From the NCBI GenBank assembly GCA_026002305.1, contig BOBI01000007.1:1-29950 (forward strand): a stretch of DNA of 29,950 nt. Direction: 5' to 3'. Made by a program: the position numbers and the translations under genes. Position 1 is the first letter of the stretch; every line of letters starts with the position of its first letter. Positions 1 through 6,688 of this stretch are shown in pieces. The stretch is from Spirochaetia bacterium. GTDB taxonomy: Bacteria > Spirochaetota > Spirochaetia > Treponematales > Breznakiellaceae. The notes under the pieces were generated by a model. The model ran no database searches and was not told the origin of the DNA. It was given only the letters and a program-made list of their open reading frames with translations.

Positions 1-735
1 CGCCGCATATATTTGGAACTGATTTACCACCCGAAGAAAACTATCCCGGTGGTATGCCTAGTGAAGGTAGTGTCGGCTCGCTTGCCGATACCCTTAACGG
101 ATTTGACAATGCCGATACAGCACTTCCTTACGCGGAGCCGGGAACAACCGGTATACTGGAAATTGTTGACGGGCAGTGGGTAATTCGTGATGAAGAAGGT
201 ACGCCGCATATATTTGGAACTGATTTACCACCCGAAGAAAACTATCCCGGTGGTATGCCTAGTGAAGGTAGTGTCGGCTCGCTTGCCGATACCCTTAACG
301 GATTTGACAATGCCGATACAGCACTTCCCTACGCGGAGCCGGGTATGTTCGGAACTGTAGAATTAGTTGACGGAAAATGGGTAATAAAAGGCGAGGGTGA
401 TGATAGGTATCTCGTTCCCTCTGAAATGCCACCCGAAGAAAACTATCCCGGTATTATACCTAGTGAAGATAGCGTCGGATCGCTTGCAGATGCCCTTACA
501 GGATTTGACAATGCCGATACATCACTTCCTTACGCGGAGCCGGGGACAACCGGTATACTGGAAATTGTTGACGGGGCATGGATACTAAGAAATATGGCAA
601 CCGATGAAGTATCTTTTATAGGAAACGTTGAAGAGCCTCAAGATAGCGAAATTGCAAGTTTAACTGATTTTTTTAAAAATACTGAAGATAATGTTGAATC
701 GAATTTTCCGCCTGCGGAACCCGGAATGTTTGGAA
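1..735 (+). repeat. Tandem coding repeats (67-aa units) in the SPOR protein
   Basis: Positions 1-142 and 202-343 match at all but one base (T128 versus C329, synonymous in a proline codon), a period of 201 nt. A third unit starts near 440 and a divergent, shorter fourth near 640. The stretch after PYAEPG in unit 1 (about 130-171) is nearly identical to unit 3 (about 532-573), not to unit 2, so the array is mosaic. This suggests recent unequal exchange or gene conversion. Confidence 0.9.
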
Positions 736-1604
736 CATTGGAGCTTATTGACGATCGTTGGGTATTACGAAATGAAAGTGGTATTCATGACATAGCTGAT
801 ATTTCAAACAATGTTCAGGCGCCTGATCTGGCCTACAGACTTGGTGTCATAGAACCAAAATTTGCAATAAAAGAAACAACAACAAAATGGTATCCTGAAT
901 TTGAGTTAGAGCCAAATGATTCAATGCCGCCGGCGGTTATTGTGCCTGTAGGACCTGTTACGGCTGAAAATCCGGCAAAAGCTGATAACAGCGCTAATTT
1001 AACGCCTCCGAATCCCCTTCCAGATAAAGACGGTAACAATTTCTTACCTCCATTTCCAATTCCAATTCCTGATAGGCAGGATGTAGCCCTTACTACCGCT
1101 CCTACGCCTATCCCGGATTCTAAAAACACGACAGAACGCCTTCCACCTGCACCTTTACCGGATAGAATGAAGCAGAAAATGGCGGCTCCTATAACAAAAC
1201 CTGAAACACGCTCTGAAATAGTGATGGTTGAAATGGCCGATCCTATTCCTGTCATTACCCAAACAAAGAACGAGGCGAAAATTGAAACTGTAATAATTAA
1301 GATGGCGGATCCTATTTCGTTTAATGAGGCTGAAATTGACAAGAAACTTGTTGTCAGTAAGCTGGAAAAAGGGAAGTACTATTTGCAGCTTGGATTATAT
1401 GACGGAAAGGACAAACTTACAGATGAGTTTACAAAACTAAATAAAGCTTTCCCGTATCTTGTTGAGGCATCCGGCGGCAAAGATTTAACAACATATAAAC
1501 TGCTTGTGGGCCCTGTAAATGAAGGTGAAAGTAACGCATTGCTTTTGAGGTTTAAATACAATGGTTACAAAGGAGCATTTATCCGGGAGGGGAGTCAGGG
1601 CTAG
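1..1604 (+). CDS. Repeat-containing protein with C-terminal SPOR domain (5' truncated by window edge)
   Basis: The frame is open from position 3 and runs off the left edge, so the true start is outside the window; an ATG at 54 lies inside a repeat and is not a credible start. The visible part has four tandem units anchored on PYAEPG (nt about 129, 330, 531, 711; spacing 201, 201, 180). They alternate between a TTGILEIVDG form and an MFGT(V/L)EL(V/I)D form. A proline-rich linker follows with recurrent P-x-P-D-(R/K/S) motifs (nt about 920-1170) and two MADPI motifs. The last ~80 residues (from KLEKGKYYLQLGLYDGK) fit a SPOR domain, which in known families binds glycan strands lacking stem peptides at sites of wall remodelling. 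Function is therefore probably cell-wall associated. The repeat units are not a family I recognise. Confidence is high for a real gene and moderate for SPOR. Confidence 0.8.
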   Translation, partial: PHIFGTDLPPEENYPGGMPSEGSVGSLADTLNGFDNADTALPYAEPGTTGILEIVDGQWVIRDEEGTPHIFGTDLPPEENYPGGMPSEGSVGSLADTLNGFDNADTALPYAEPGMFGTVELVDGKWVIKGEGDDRYLVPSEMPPEENYPGIIPSEDSVGSLADALTGFDNADTSLPYAEPGTTGILEIVDGAWILRNMATDEVSFIGNVEEPQDSEIASLTDFFKNTEDNVESNFPPAEPGMFGTLELIDDRWVLRNESGIHDIADISNNVQAPDLAYRLGVIEPKFAIKETTTKWYPEFELEPNDSMPPAVIVPVGPVTAENPAKADNSANLTPPNPLPDKDGNNFLPPFPIPIPDRQDVALTTAPTPIPDSKNTTERLPPAPLPDRMKQKMAAPITKPETRSEIVMVEMADPIPVITQTKNEAKIETVIIKMADPISFNEAEIDKKLVVSKLEKGKYYLQLGLYDGKDKLTDEFTKLNKAFPYLVEASGGKDLTTYKLLVGPVNEGESNALLLRFKYNGYKGAFIREGSQG

Positions 1605-1830
1605 CGTATTATCCGGCAACTCACACATTATCAATGCGAAGACTGTTCAGGATGTGCTTTTTGTGATAAGTGTACAAAGTCAAAAGAGAACCGGTGTTTG
1701 CAGGTTTCAAAAACATTACTTGCGGAAAGGGAAAAAAGTCTTGAAAACATTTTGAATGAAATGTGAACCGTTCCATTCAGATTGAAGGCGCGTTTGGAGT
1801 AGAAAGCAAAAAAAATGTGGTGCACAGCAC
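1605..1830 (+). pseudogene. Decayed IS1182-like transposase fragment
   Basis: In the frame starting at 1629 the sequence reads YQCEDCSGCAFCDKCTKSKE followed by NRCLQVSKTLLAEREKSLEN, then a TGA at 1764-1766. One frame over, from 1763, it continues RSIQIEGAFGVESKK. The cysteine cluster followed by a R-S-I-Q-(I/V)-E-G-A-F-G block is the C-terminal signature I know from IS1182-family DDE transposases. No start, catalytic core or inverted repeats are visible, and there is at least one frameshift or stop, so this is a relic. It begins directly after the SPOR gene stop, so the original 3' end of that gene may have been altered by the insertion. Confidence 0.7.
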
Positions 1831-1878
1831 CCTTGCGCAAACCGTGTGTTAGACGAAGTGCTACATTGCCACAATTTT

Positions 1879-2211
1879 TTATTTTTCTATTTCAATAAAT
1901 CCATTCACTATATCAAGAACATCTAACAAAATATCATTCGCCACATTTTCAATATATTCAAAATTCCGTGCATCGATATCGAGCGTTCTTACTTGATCGC
2001 ATAGAATTACTCCGGTAGTCTTTGTCCGATTATCTAATTTTATATGAAAAGGATGATCCTTATCCCTGTTTGTTATGGGACAAACAATAGCCAACTTTGA
2101 AAAATTATTAAAACTTTCGTTACTTACTATCAGCGCAGGCCTTCGACCTCGTTGTTCATGACCAGCTTGTGGGTCAAAATCAAGCCAAATTACATCTCCT
2201 TGTTTTACCAT
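1879..2211 (-). CDS. mazF: MazF/PemK-family toxin (endoribonuclease)
   Basis: A 110-residue protein from the ATG at 2211 (MVKQGDVIWLDF). The longer open frame to 2238 has no better start and would lie deep in the upstream antitoxin. It shows the family pattern: G-D-V-I-W-L at the N-terminus, the G-H-E-Q-R-G-R-R-P-A-L-I-V-S loop and a downstream C-P-I-T-N segment holding the usual catalytic Arg and Thr. MazF toxins cleave mRNA at short motifs and are neutralised by the partner antitoxin. Its start overlaps the last codons of the antitoxin by 7 nt, the typical coupled arrangement. The ORF looks intact. The exact cleavage specificity cannot be read from sequence. Confidence 0.88.
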   Translation of the reverse strand: MVKQGDVIWLDFDPQAGHEQRGRRPALIVSNESFNNFSKLAIVCPITNRDKDHPFHIKLDNRTKTTGVILCDQVRTLDIDARNFEYIENVANDILLDVLDIVNGFIEIEK

Positions 2212-2462
2212 ACCTCTTTTCCCACGGGTCTCCCCCAATCTATTTCTACTTGATTTTCAGGAGTAAAATTTTTGCCATAAAAATTAACAAGCCGTTCTTT
2301 GGTGGTTTTATGTTTTTTACCATATGTTTTTTTTATGATAATTGCTTCATTTTCTACTAAAACATCAACCGTATCATTTTCAGCTATGTTGATATTTTGC
2401 AGAAAAGCCTTTGGGAGCCGTATTCCTTGACTATTTCCCCATTTAACAATTGCCGTTGTCAT
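2205..2462 (-). CDS. mazE: MazE/PemI-type antitoxin (AbrB/SpoVT fold)
   Basis: An 85-residue protein with an N-terminal swapped-hairpin DNA-binding domain: AIVKWGNSQGIRLPKAFLQN matches the K-W-G-N-S-x-G-(I/V)-R-(L/I)-P-K consensus. The C-terminal half (about residues 50-85, ending FYGKNFTPENQVEIDWGRPVG) is the likely toxin-binding tail. A ribosome site, AGGGG, sits just upstream of the ATG at 2462. The TAA at 2205-2207 overlaps the toxin start. Members of this family usually autorepress their promoter. Here the upstream sequence starting at 2483 is a copy of the structured repeat described separately, so any promoter lies in or next to that repeat. Confidence 0.88.
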   Translation of the reverse strand: MTTAIVKWGNSQGIRLPKAFLQNINIAENDTVDVLVENEAIIIKKTYGKKHKTTKERLVNFYGKNFTPENQVEIDWGRPVGKEVW

Positions 2463-2482
2463 ACCCCTATTATCCTTTTCCC

Positions 2483-2686
2483 TTTATTCTCCGTGCGGTT
2501 TAATACCGTCTGCACGCTACGCACCTGCTTGCGTGCGAGGGCTCTGCGGCGGTTCTTCTAAAGCGGTAGTAAACCGCACACGTACAATCACTTCCTATAG
2601 AACGACAGCTTTGGTTTTGTATACATTCATAAGATTGGAACAAAAACAAAGCTGATACCGCGCTGCTCTGCGGCGCGGTAGTTCAT
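2483..2686 (+). repeat. Composite structured repeat, copy A
   Basis: Order of parts: left edge TTTATTCTCCGTGCGG (from 2483); outer stem GTGCGGTTTA (2493-2502) pairing with TAAACCGCAC (2570-2579); conserved tail ACGTACAATCACTTCCTATA (2580-2599); second hairpin CAGCTTTGGTTTTGT (2606-2620) with ACAAAAACAAAGCTG (2639-2653); third hairpin ACCGCGC (2657-2663) with GCGCGGT (2673-2679); right edge GGTAGTTCAT. Positions 2483-2570 are identical to 22205-22292. The parts recur in copy B with different but still complementary stems. Confidence 0.85.
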
Positions 2687-2711
2687 TAGGATATACTTAG
2701 TATATCCTAAT
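2685..2711. promoter_or_regulatory. 27-bp perfect palindrome
   Basis: ATTAGGATATAC (2685-2696) is followed by TTA and then its exact complement GTATATCCTAAT (2700-2711). Perfect 12-bp arms with a 3-nt centre suggest a protein-binding operator or a small hairpin. It begins at the right edge of repeat copy A. No T-tract follows, so it is unlikely to be a terminator. Confidence 0.6.
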
Positions 2712-2854
2712 TCTATCATAGGGTCAAGAGTTTTTCTCTTTCTCAGAAATTCTGAATTTGGCACTAAATTCTGCTAAATTATCGGGCACTTTTGCCACAT
2801 GCTTCCCTATTTGGCTCGTAAGCCTGTTAAATATGTCCCCTTCCATCCTTCTAT

Positions 2855-3312
2855 TTTATTGTCCGTGTTTTGGTTTAATACCGCGCAGCTTGCTGCGCTC
2901 TTCGGCGTTAAACCAAAACACACGTACAATCATTTCCTATACAAGAGAGTATAACATTTAAGAACAAAGAAAAACTGCGAAAGCAGTTTCCCCCATTCGT
3001 ACCAGTTAACCCGAACAAATGTATCCACCACAGCTTTTTGAAAAAAAGCTGATACCGCGTGGCTTGCCCTAAACTTGACCCACAATTTTAGTTCTGTAAA
3101 CGCGCTCGATTTTTTTTGGCGAAATTCAGGTAATTTCAACCAATCTGGAAACCAAAAAGCATCAAATTCTTCCTGAAATGATGAAAATATCTGTTTATCC
3201 ACCTGTACAAGGTCAAAAATTCTGAATCACCTGACAATTTTTTAACATTTTTTAGCACATTGGGGAAACATAGAATTTTGTGGGGCAAGTTTAGGGCTTG
3301 CCGCGCGGTAGT
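2855..3312 (+). repeat. Composite structured repeat, copy B (interrupted)
   Basis: Same order as copy A but with changed stems. Left edge TTTATTGTCCGTG (2855); outer stem GTGTTTTGGTTTAA (2865-2878) pairing perfectly with TTAAACCAAAACAC (2908-2921); inner hairpin GCGCAGC-TT-GCTGCGC (2883-2898); tail ACGTACAATCATTTCCTATA (2922-2941, one mismatch to copy A); second hairpin CAGCTTTTT (3031-3039) with AAAAAGCTG (3043-3051); third hairpin starting ACCGCG (3054) that is split by the insertion at 3067-3296; right edge CGCGGTAGTTCAT (ends about 3316). Confidence 0.82.
3067..3296. mobile_element. MITE-like insertion of about 230 bp with 4-bp target duplication
   Basis: The left end CCCTAAACTTGACCCACAA and the right end, read on the other strand, CCCTAAACTTGCCCCACAA agree at 18 of 19 positions. 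CTTG occurs immediately outside both ends (3063-3066 and 3297-3300), as expected for a target-site duplication. Removing the element and one CTTG gives ACCGCGTGGCTTGCCGCGCGGT, a proper hairpin aligned with copy A of the surrounding repeat. The interior contains no intact gene, so it would need a transposase in trans. I cannot assign the family. Confidence 0.75.
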
Positions 3313-3360
3313 TCATCATGGATTTTGAAACTTTGAATTGCTGTGAGGCGTTGCGGTGGG

Positions 3361-3390
3361 TTGACATTAATGGTTTTCCTCTGGTAGATT
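3361..3390 (+). promoter_or_regulatory. Sigma-70-type promoter for tRNA-Glu
   Basis: TTGACA at 3361-3366, an 18-nt spacer, and TAGATT at 3385-3390. The expected start point is about 5 nt before the tRNA gene at 3402. This is the best match to a housekeeping promoter in the window. Confidence 0.6.
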
Positions 3391-3401
3391 TGTATTTGTA
3401 G

Positions 3402-3473
3402 GTCTCCTTCGTCTAGTGGTTAGGACACCGGGTTTTCATCCCGACAACGGGGGTTCGACTCCCCCAGGAGATG
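3402..3473 (+). tRNA. tRNA-Glu (anticodon TTC)
   Basis: A 72-nt cloverleaf. The acceptor stem GTCTCCT (3402-3408) pairs with AGGAGAT (3466-3472, one G-T pair) and the discriminator base is G3473. The D arm includes CTAGTGGTTAGGACA. The anticodon stem CGGG/CCCG encloses the loop with TTC. The T arm GGGGGTTCGACTCCCCC is canonical. CCA is not encoded. It stands alone, with a promoter upstream and a strong terminator 5 nt downstream, so it is probably a single-gene transcript. Confidence 0.95.
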
Positions 3474-3477
3474 TCTT

Positions 3478-3515
3478 AAACCGCGCCGTCTTGCATAAAG
3501 CGGCGCGGTTTTTTA
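3478..3515 (+). terminator. Rho-independent terminator after tRNA-Glu
   Basis: AAACCGCGCCG (3478-3488) and CGGCGCGGTTT form an 11-bp GC-rich stem with a 12-nt loop, followed by TTTTT. The 3' side runs into TTTATTGTCCG, the left edge of the structured repeat, so the terminator looks built from that family. It may also stop convergent transcription of the minus-strand gene ending at 3531, although the T-tract on that side is short. Confidence 0.85.
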
Positions 3516-3530
3516 TTGTCCGTATTTGGT

Positions 3531-4781
3531 TCAATTTTTACGTTTGAAAGCGGCTTTAATAACATCGGGCACATAACTTAATACAAAAGCTATAGGCAAA
3601 AGGAGCGCAAGCGTAACCTTATTATCTTGGTAAAACATTGGCAATAATTTTAATACCATTGTAAGAATACCGCCTAACAATATGCAGGTCATGAATATTT
3701 TTAAGAGTTTTTCGCACAATAGTCTTTTTTGTTCTTTCTTTGTAAAAGCGATAATTATACCCAACGGGACGGCAGCAAAGAATAGCGGGTTTACAAAAAT
3801 AACATTCAAGTTATGCCATGTATAATCATGGTCTGTAAATAACGACATAAAGAATGCCGCTGTTCCCATAAAGCCAAAGAACAAACCAAAGATACCAATG
3901 CTTAAACCAAACAATCTATTTACGGTTTTTATATTTTTCAAAAATATAAAAACCGTAAATATTAGTGCTATAGAAATCCCTAAAATTAAACCCGCAGGCC
4001 AATTTTCACGTGGGGAGGGCAGAACCGGTGGTCTGTCTTTAGATGTGTATATAATTTCTACATTGCTAACCAACGGCTGCTTCTGTCCGGTTTTGTCTAT
4101 ATACGAAAAGTTATTTATTTGTATTCCGGCTTCGGAGGGTAAAAACATTTCCTGTTTTACAGTAGTGAGGGTATCAATGCCTTGCCCCATAAGAAAATTT
4201 ATTAACCAATCACCAAATGGATCAAAATAGGAATGACGCCTAACGTGCTGTCTTAATGTAAAACGTCCGGGTGTGTTATTAGCCATCTCATAAAATTGTC
4301 CATCAACAGCATCGTCAATAAGATTAGTAATTCGCGTAACACAATTATCTGAAAAATGATTATACAGATAATCTTTATATTCAGGTGTTATATTACGTTC
4401 CGCAACACGAACAATTTCCGCTTTTTGATCCGATGTCAAATTTAAGGTGTATATAGTTACATCGCGGTTATCCGCAATATAATGAGATATAACGTTATTT
4501 GTACTTGAAACAACGCTGCTGAACCACAAACGTCCCATAGCGAAGTTAGTAAAAAAATTTTCTTTTTCAAATGAAAAAACACCATAGTCATAAAATCGTG
4601 ATGTACCTGTAAGTTTGTCTTCGATAATTAAACCAAAATGTCCCCACCAAAAGTATAGTTCGTTGCCGGGCCCTATTACGGCAATCTTGATGGTGATATA
4701 GTCGTATCTGTTTTTTGTTTCTTGTGCATTAAGATTGTAGAATGACAAGCATAACAAGATTAAAATGAATAATTTTTTCAA
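3531..4781 (-). CDS. DUF4105 / Lnb N-terminal periplasmic domain membrane protein
   Basis: A 416-residue protein with a TTG start (4779-4781) preceded by GAGG 8 nt upstream. A signal peptide (MKKLFILILLCLSFYNLNAQ) is followed by an exported domain with the family hallmarks: LYFWWGHFGLIIED with its histidine, and HFSDNCVTRITNLIDD with the cysteine of an NlpC/P60-like fold. From about residue 260, five hydrophobic segments anchor it in the inner membrane. The family is related to the N-terminal part of lacto-N-biosidase-type proteins; its biochemical role is unclear, and an amidase or peptidase activity would be an inference. It is the last gene of the minus-strand pot cluster, 20 nt downstream of the metallo-hydrolase gene. 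An unusually long perfect palindrome (3917-3961) lies within the coding region of the first membrane segment. Confidence 0.75.
   Translation of the reverse strand: MKKLFILILLCLSFYNLNAQETKNRYDYITIKIAVIGPGNELYFWWGHFGLIIEDKLTGTSRFYDYGVFSFEKENFFTNFAMGRLWFSSVVSSTNNVISHYIADNRDVTIYTLNLTSDQKAEIVRVAERNITPEYKDYLYNHFSDNCVTRITNLIDDAVDGQFYEMANNTPGRFTLRQHVRRHSYFDPFGDWLINFLMGQGIDTLTTVKQEMFLPSEAGIQINNFSYIDKTGQKQPLVSNVEIIYTSKDRPPVLPSPRENWPAGLILGISIALIFTVFIFLKNIKTVNRLFGLSIGIFGLFFGFMGTAAFFMSLFTDHDYTWHNLNVIFVNPLFFAAVPLGIIIAFTKKEQKRLLCEKLLKIFMTCILLGGILTMVLKLLPMFYQDNKVTLALLLPIAFVLSYVPDVIKAAFKRKN
3917..3961. repeat. 45-bp perfect palindrome inside a coding region
   Basis: Left arm 3917-3938 (starting TATTTACGG) and right arm 3940-3961 (ending CCGTAAATA) are fully complementary around a single central base at 3939. 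It lies in the DUF4105 gene and encodes FTVFIFLKNIKTV in frame. In mRNA it would form a 20-odd-bp stem, AU-rich near the tip. Confidence 0.85.
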
Positions 4782-4801
4782 TTTTTAGACCTCTTTATTT
4801 A

Positions 4802-5608
4802 TTATACATCTATTTCTAAATTATCAAAAGACGGGAGGGTAATAGGGTAGTGGATATTATTTTTTTTTGTGTATTGTTTGCAAATTCCTGTGATTTCAGC
4901 GTGAGAATGTTCGTGCGATATATGTGTAAAAAACACTTTTCTTAAATATACAGAATCTATTTTTCTTATTGCGTCAAATGCCTGCTCAAAATTAAAATGT
5001 GTTTCGTGTGTGTGTTTTCTTAACGCGTCAATAATTAACACAGAAATATTTTTTAACAAACCATAAGATTCTTCGTATATATTGCTGCAATCTGTAATGT
5101 AGGCAATTTCCGTTTTGTTTTCTTTTATTTTCCAGCCCAAAATATCCAAATCACCGTGTTTTACAGGTATCGGTGTTATCGTTAAATCTTTTATGTCAAA
5201 ACTGCTATTACAAATATTAAGATCGATGCGTGGTTTACCGCCGCCTTGTTGTGTAGTTTTCCAAATGTAAGCAAATCTTCTTTTTACTTCGCCTATCGTT
5301 AATTCATTTCCGTAAACAGTTAAAGGTCTAACCCACGTTAACGGCCGGAGGTCGTCTAATCCGTGCAGATGATCCGCGTGCTGATGGGTCAGCAAAACAG
5401 CGTCTAAATGCCGTATTTGCGCACGTATCGCCTGAAGCCTGAATTCCGGCCCGGTATCAATTACGATACGGGCGCCGGAACTGCCTTTTATATAAAGTGA
5501 AGTACGAAGGCGGCGGTCCCGTTCATCGTGTGAACGGCAAACTGCGCAGGAGCAGCCAACAACAGGTATGCCGTGAGATGTTCCTGAACCCAGCACGATT
5601 AACTTCAA
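4802..5608 (-). CDS. PhnP-like metallo-beta-lactamase-fold hydrolase
   Basis: A 268-residue protein starting at TTG (5606-5608), with AGGTGA 7 nt upstream; this start gives the family N-terminus MKLIVLGSGTSHGIPVVGC. Cys19, Cys21 and Cys24 (GCSCAVC) fit the structural zinc site of PhnP-type enzymes. LLTHQHADHLHGL is the H-x-H-x-D-H metal motif, and further ligands are likely in VKHGD, ITDCS and THISHEH. Known relatives are phosphodiesterases, for example PhnP on cyclic ribose phosphates, but no phosphonate genes are nearby, so the substrate is open. Three bases separate it from potD, so it is probably co-transcribed with that gene. Confidence 0.83.
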   Translation of the reverse strand: MKLIVLGSGTSHGIPVVGCSCAVCRSHDERDRRLRTSLYIKGSSGARIVIDTGPEFRLQAIRAQIRHLDAVLLTHQHADHLHGLDDLRPLTWVRPLTVYGNELTIGEVKRRFAYIWKTTQQGGGKPRIDLNICNSSFDIKDLTITPIPVKHGDLDILGWKIKENKTEIAYITDCSNIYEESYGLLKNISVLIIDALRKHTHETHFNFEQAFDAIRKIDSVYLRKVFFTHISHEHSHAEITGICKQYTKKNNIHYPITLPSFDNLEIDV

Positions 5609-5611
5609 TTT

Positions 5612-6670
5612 TTAGTCACCTACACGAATTGAATCAAACCACGCTTTATTATAAATATCTAACGCCGCGCCTAAATCGTCTTTTAATTCCGTGTTTGCAA
5701 GATCTTCCACATTATACATAGGCGTTTCTTTTATATGCAAACGGGCCGGAACATTTACCGATGAAGGAAATTTAAAGAAATCACAGAATTCAGCGTATAT
5801 TTCCGGCCTGTGTATAAAATCAATAAACTTATAAGCAAGCTCAATATTCTTTGATCCCTTTAATATACACATACTGTCTATGTACGAGGGGCCGCCCTGC
5901 GGTGGAATAAAGAAAACGGTGCTGTTTTTTAGTTTCTCGTTACCCGAAATTTCTTCGTACACAACTTCGGCATAACCTTGTACAACCCAGAAATCACCGT
6001 TTGCGTAACCTTTTCCAAAGGCTTCCGCATCAAACTTTACAAGGTTCGGTTTCCAGCTTGTATTTATAAGGTCTCTTGCCTCGTTAATTTCCGCGCTGTC
6101 TGTTGTATTAACAGAATATCCAAGTGATACAAGCGCATCGCCGAAAACTTCGCGCATATCGTCTAACATAGTCATGCGGTTTTTTAAATCGATCCGGGCG
6201 AAAATAGACCAGTCTTTTTCAAAGTTTGGTACTTTCTCTGTATTTACCGCGACACCGGCGGCTCCAAAATAGTATGGCACAGAATAGTCCATATCAGGAT
6301 CGTATGCGGCTTTTTGTAAAACAAGAGGGTCGATGTTTGTTAAATTTGAAAGTTTTGATTTTTCAATTTTTTCAAACATACCCTGATTTTTCATAATTGA
6401 AACATAATCACCCGAAGGAAATACAATATCGTAACCGGAGCCGCCCGATTTTATTTTTGCGTACATATCTTCGTTTGAAGCAAACTCGTCGTAAAAAACC
6501 GTGACATTGTATTCCTGTTCAAATTTCTCGATTACGGAATCCGGCGTGTAGTATGTCCAGTTGTAGATATACAGCCCTTCTTTTTTTGAACATGAACAAA
6601 AAATAGTTAGTACTAAAAACACAGTTACCGCAGCCAAACCTGCGGCTTTTAAAAAGCGCGATTTAATCAT
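5612..6670 (-). CDS. potD: Spermidine/putrescine-binding lipoprotein PotD
   Basis: A 352-residue extracytoplasmic binding protein of the PotD family. Residues 1-27 form a lipoprotein signal ending IFCSC, with Cys25 or Cys27 as the lipid-modified residue and a loose spirochaetal lipobox. The mature part starts with the family motif LYIYNWTYYTPDSVIEKFEQ and has DIVFPSGDY and the C-terminal AYKFIDFIHRPE region. It delivers polyamines to the PotA/B/C transporter encoded just upstream in the same direction. A strong ribosome site (AAGGAG) lies 8 nt before the ATG. It is separated from potC by an ABC-F gene and a 132-bp gap with a possible promoter, so it may be expressed more strongly than the membrane components, as is common for binding proteins. 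Confidence 0.93.
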   Translation of the reverse strand: MIKSRFLKAAGLAAVTVFLVLTIFCSCSKKEGLYIYNWTYYTPDSVIEKFEQEYNVTVFYDEFASNEDMYAKIKSGGSGYDIVFPSGDYVSIMKNQGMFEKIEKSKLSNLTNIDPLVLQKAAYDPDMDYSVPYYFGAAGVAVNTEKVPNFEKDWSIFARIDLKNRMTMLDDMREVFGDALVSLGYSVNTTDSAEINEARDLINTSWKPNLVKFDAEAFGKGYANGDFWVVQGYAEVVYEEISGNEKLKNSTVFFIPPQGGPSYIDSMCILKGSKNIELAYKFIDFIHRPEIYAEFCDFFKFPSSVNVPARLHIKETPMYNVEDLANTELKDDLGAALDIYNKAWFDSIRVGD

Positions 6671-6688
6671 AATAACATCTCCTTTCTA

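Larger units (their letters stand above)
2463..3401. other. Gene-poor region of about 940 bp made mostly of structured repeats
   Basis: No convincing coding region is present. The stretch holds two copies of a composite palindromic repeat (2483-2686 and 2855-3312), a 27-bp perfect palindrome (2685-2711), a MITE-like insertion (3067-3296) and the tRNA-Glu promoter (3361-3390). A 40-codon minus-strand frame at 2724-2846 (starting MEGDIFNRLTSQ) might be a fragment of a dead gene but has no recognisable family. Confidence 0.7.

Noticed and set aside
1..735. Possible CRISPR-like array from regular 201-bp repeats
   Set aside because: The repeats are in frame within a protein gene, far longer than CRISPR repeats, and lack unique spacers.
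833..1342. Long minus-strand frame opposite the SPOR protein
   Set aside because: It mirrors the proline-rich and low-complexity segment of the real gene and has no recognisable domain.
2724..2846. Small minus-strand frame beginning MEGDIF
   Set aside because: No family recognised, weak start context and location between repeat copies. At most a gene fragment.
2930..3202. A 90-codon open frame on the minus strand
   Set aside because: It crosses the inverted end of the MITE-like element and continues into repeat hairpins, so it is a chance frame and not a gene.
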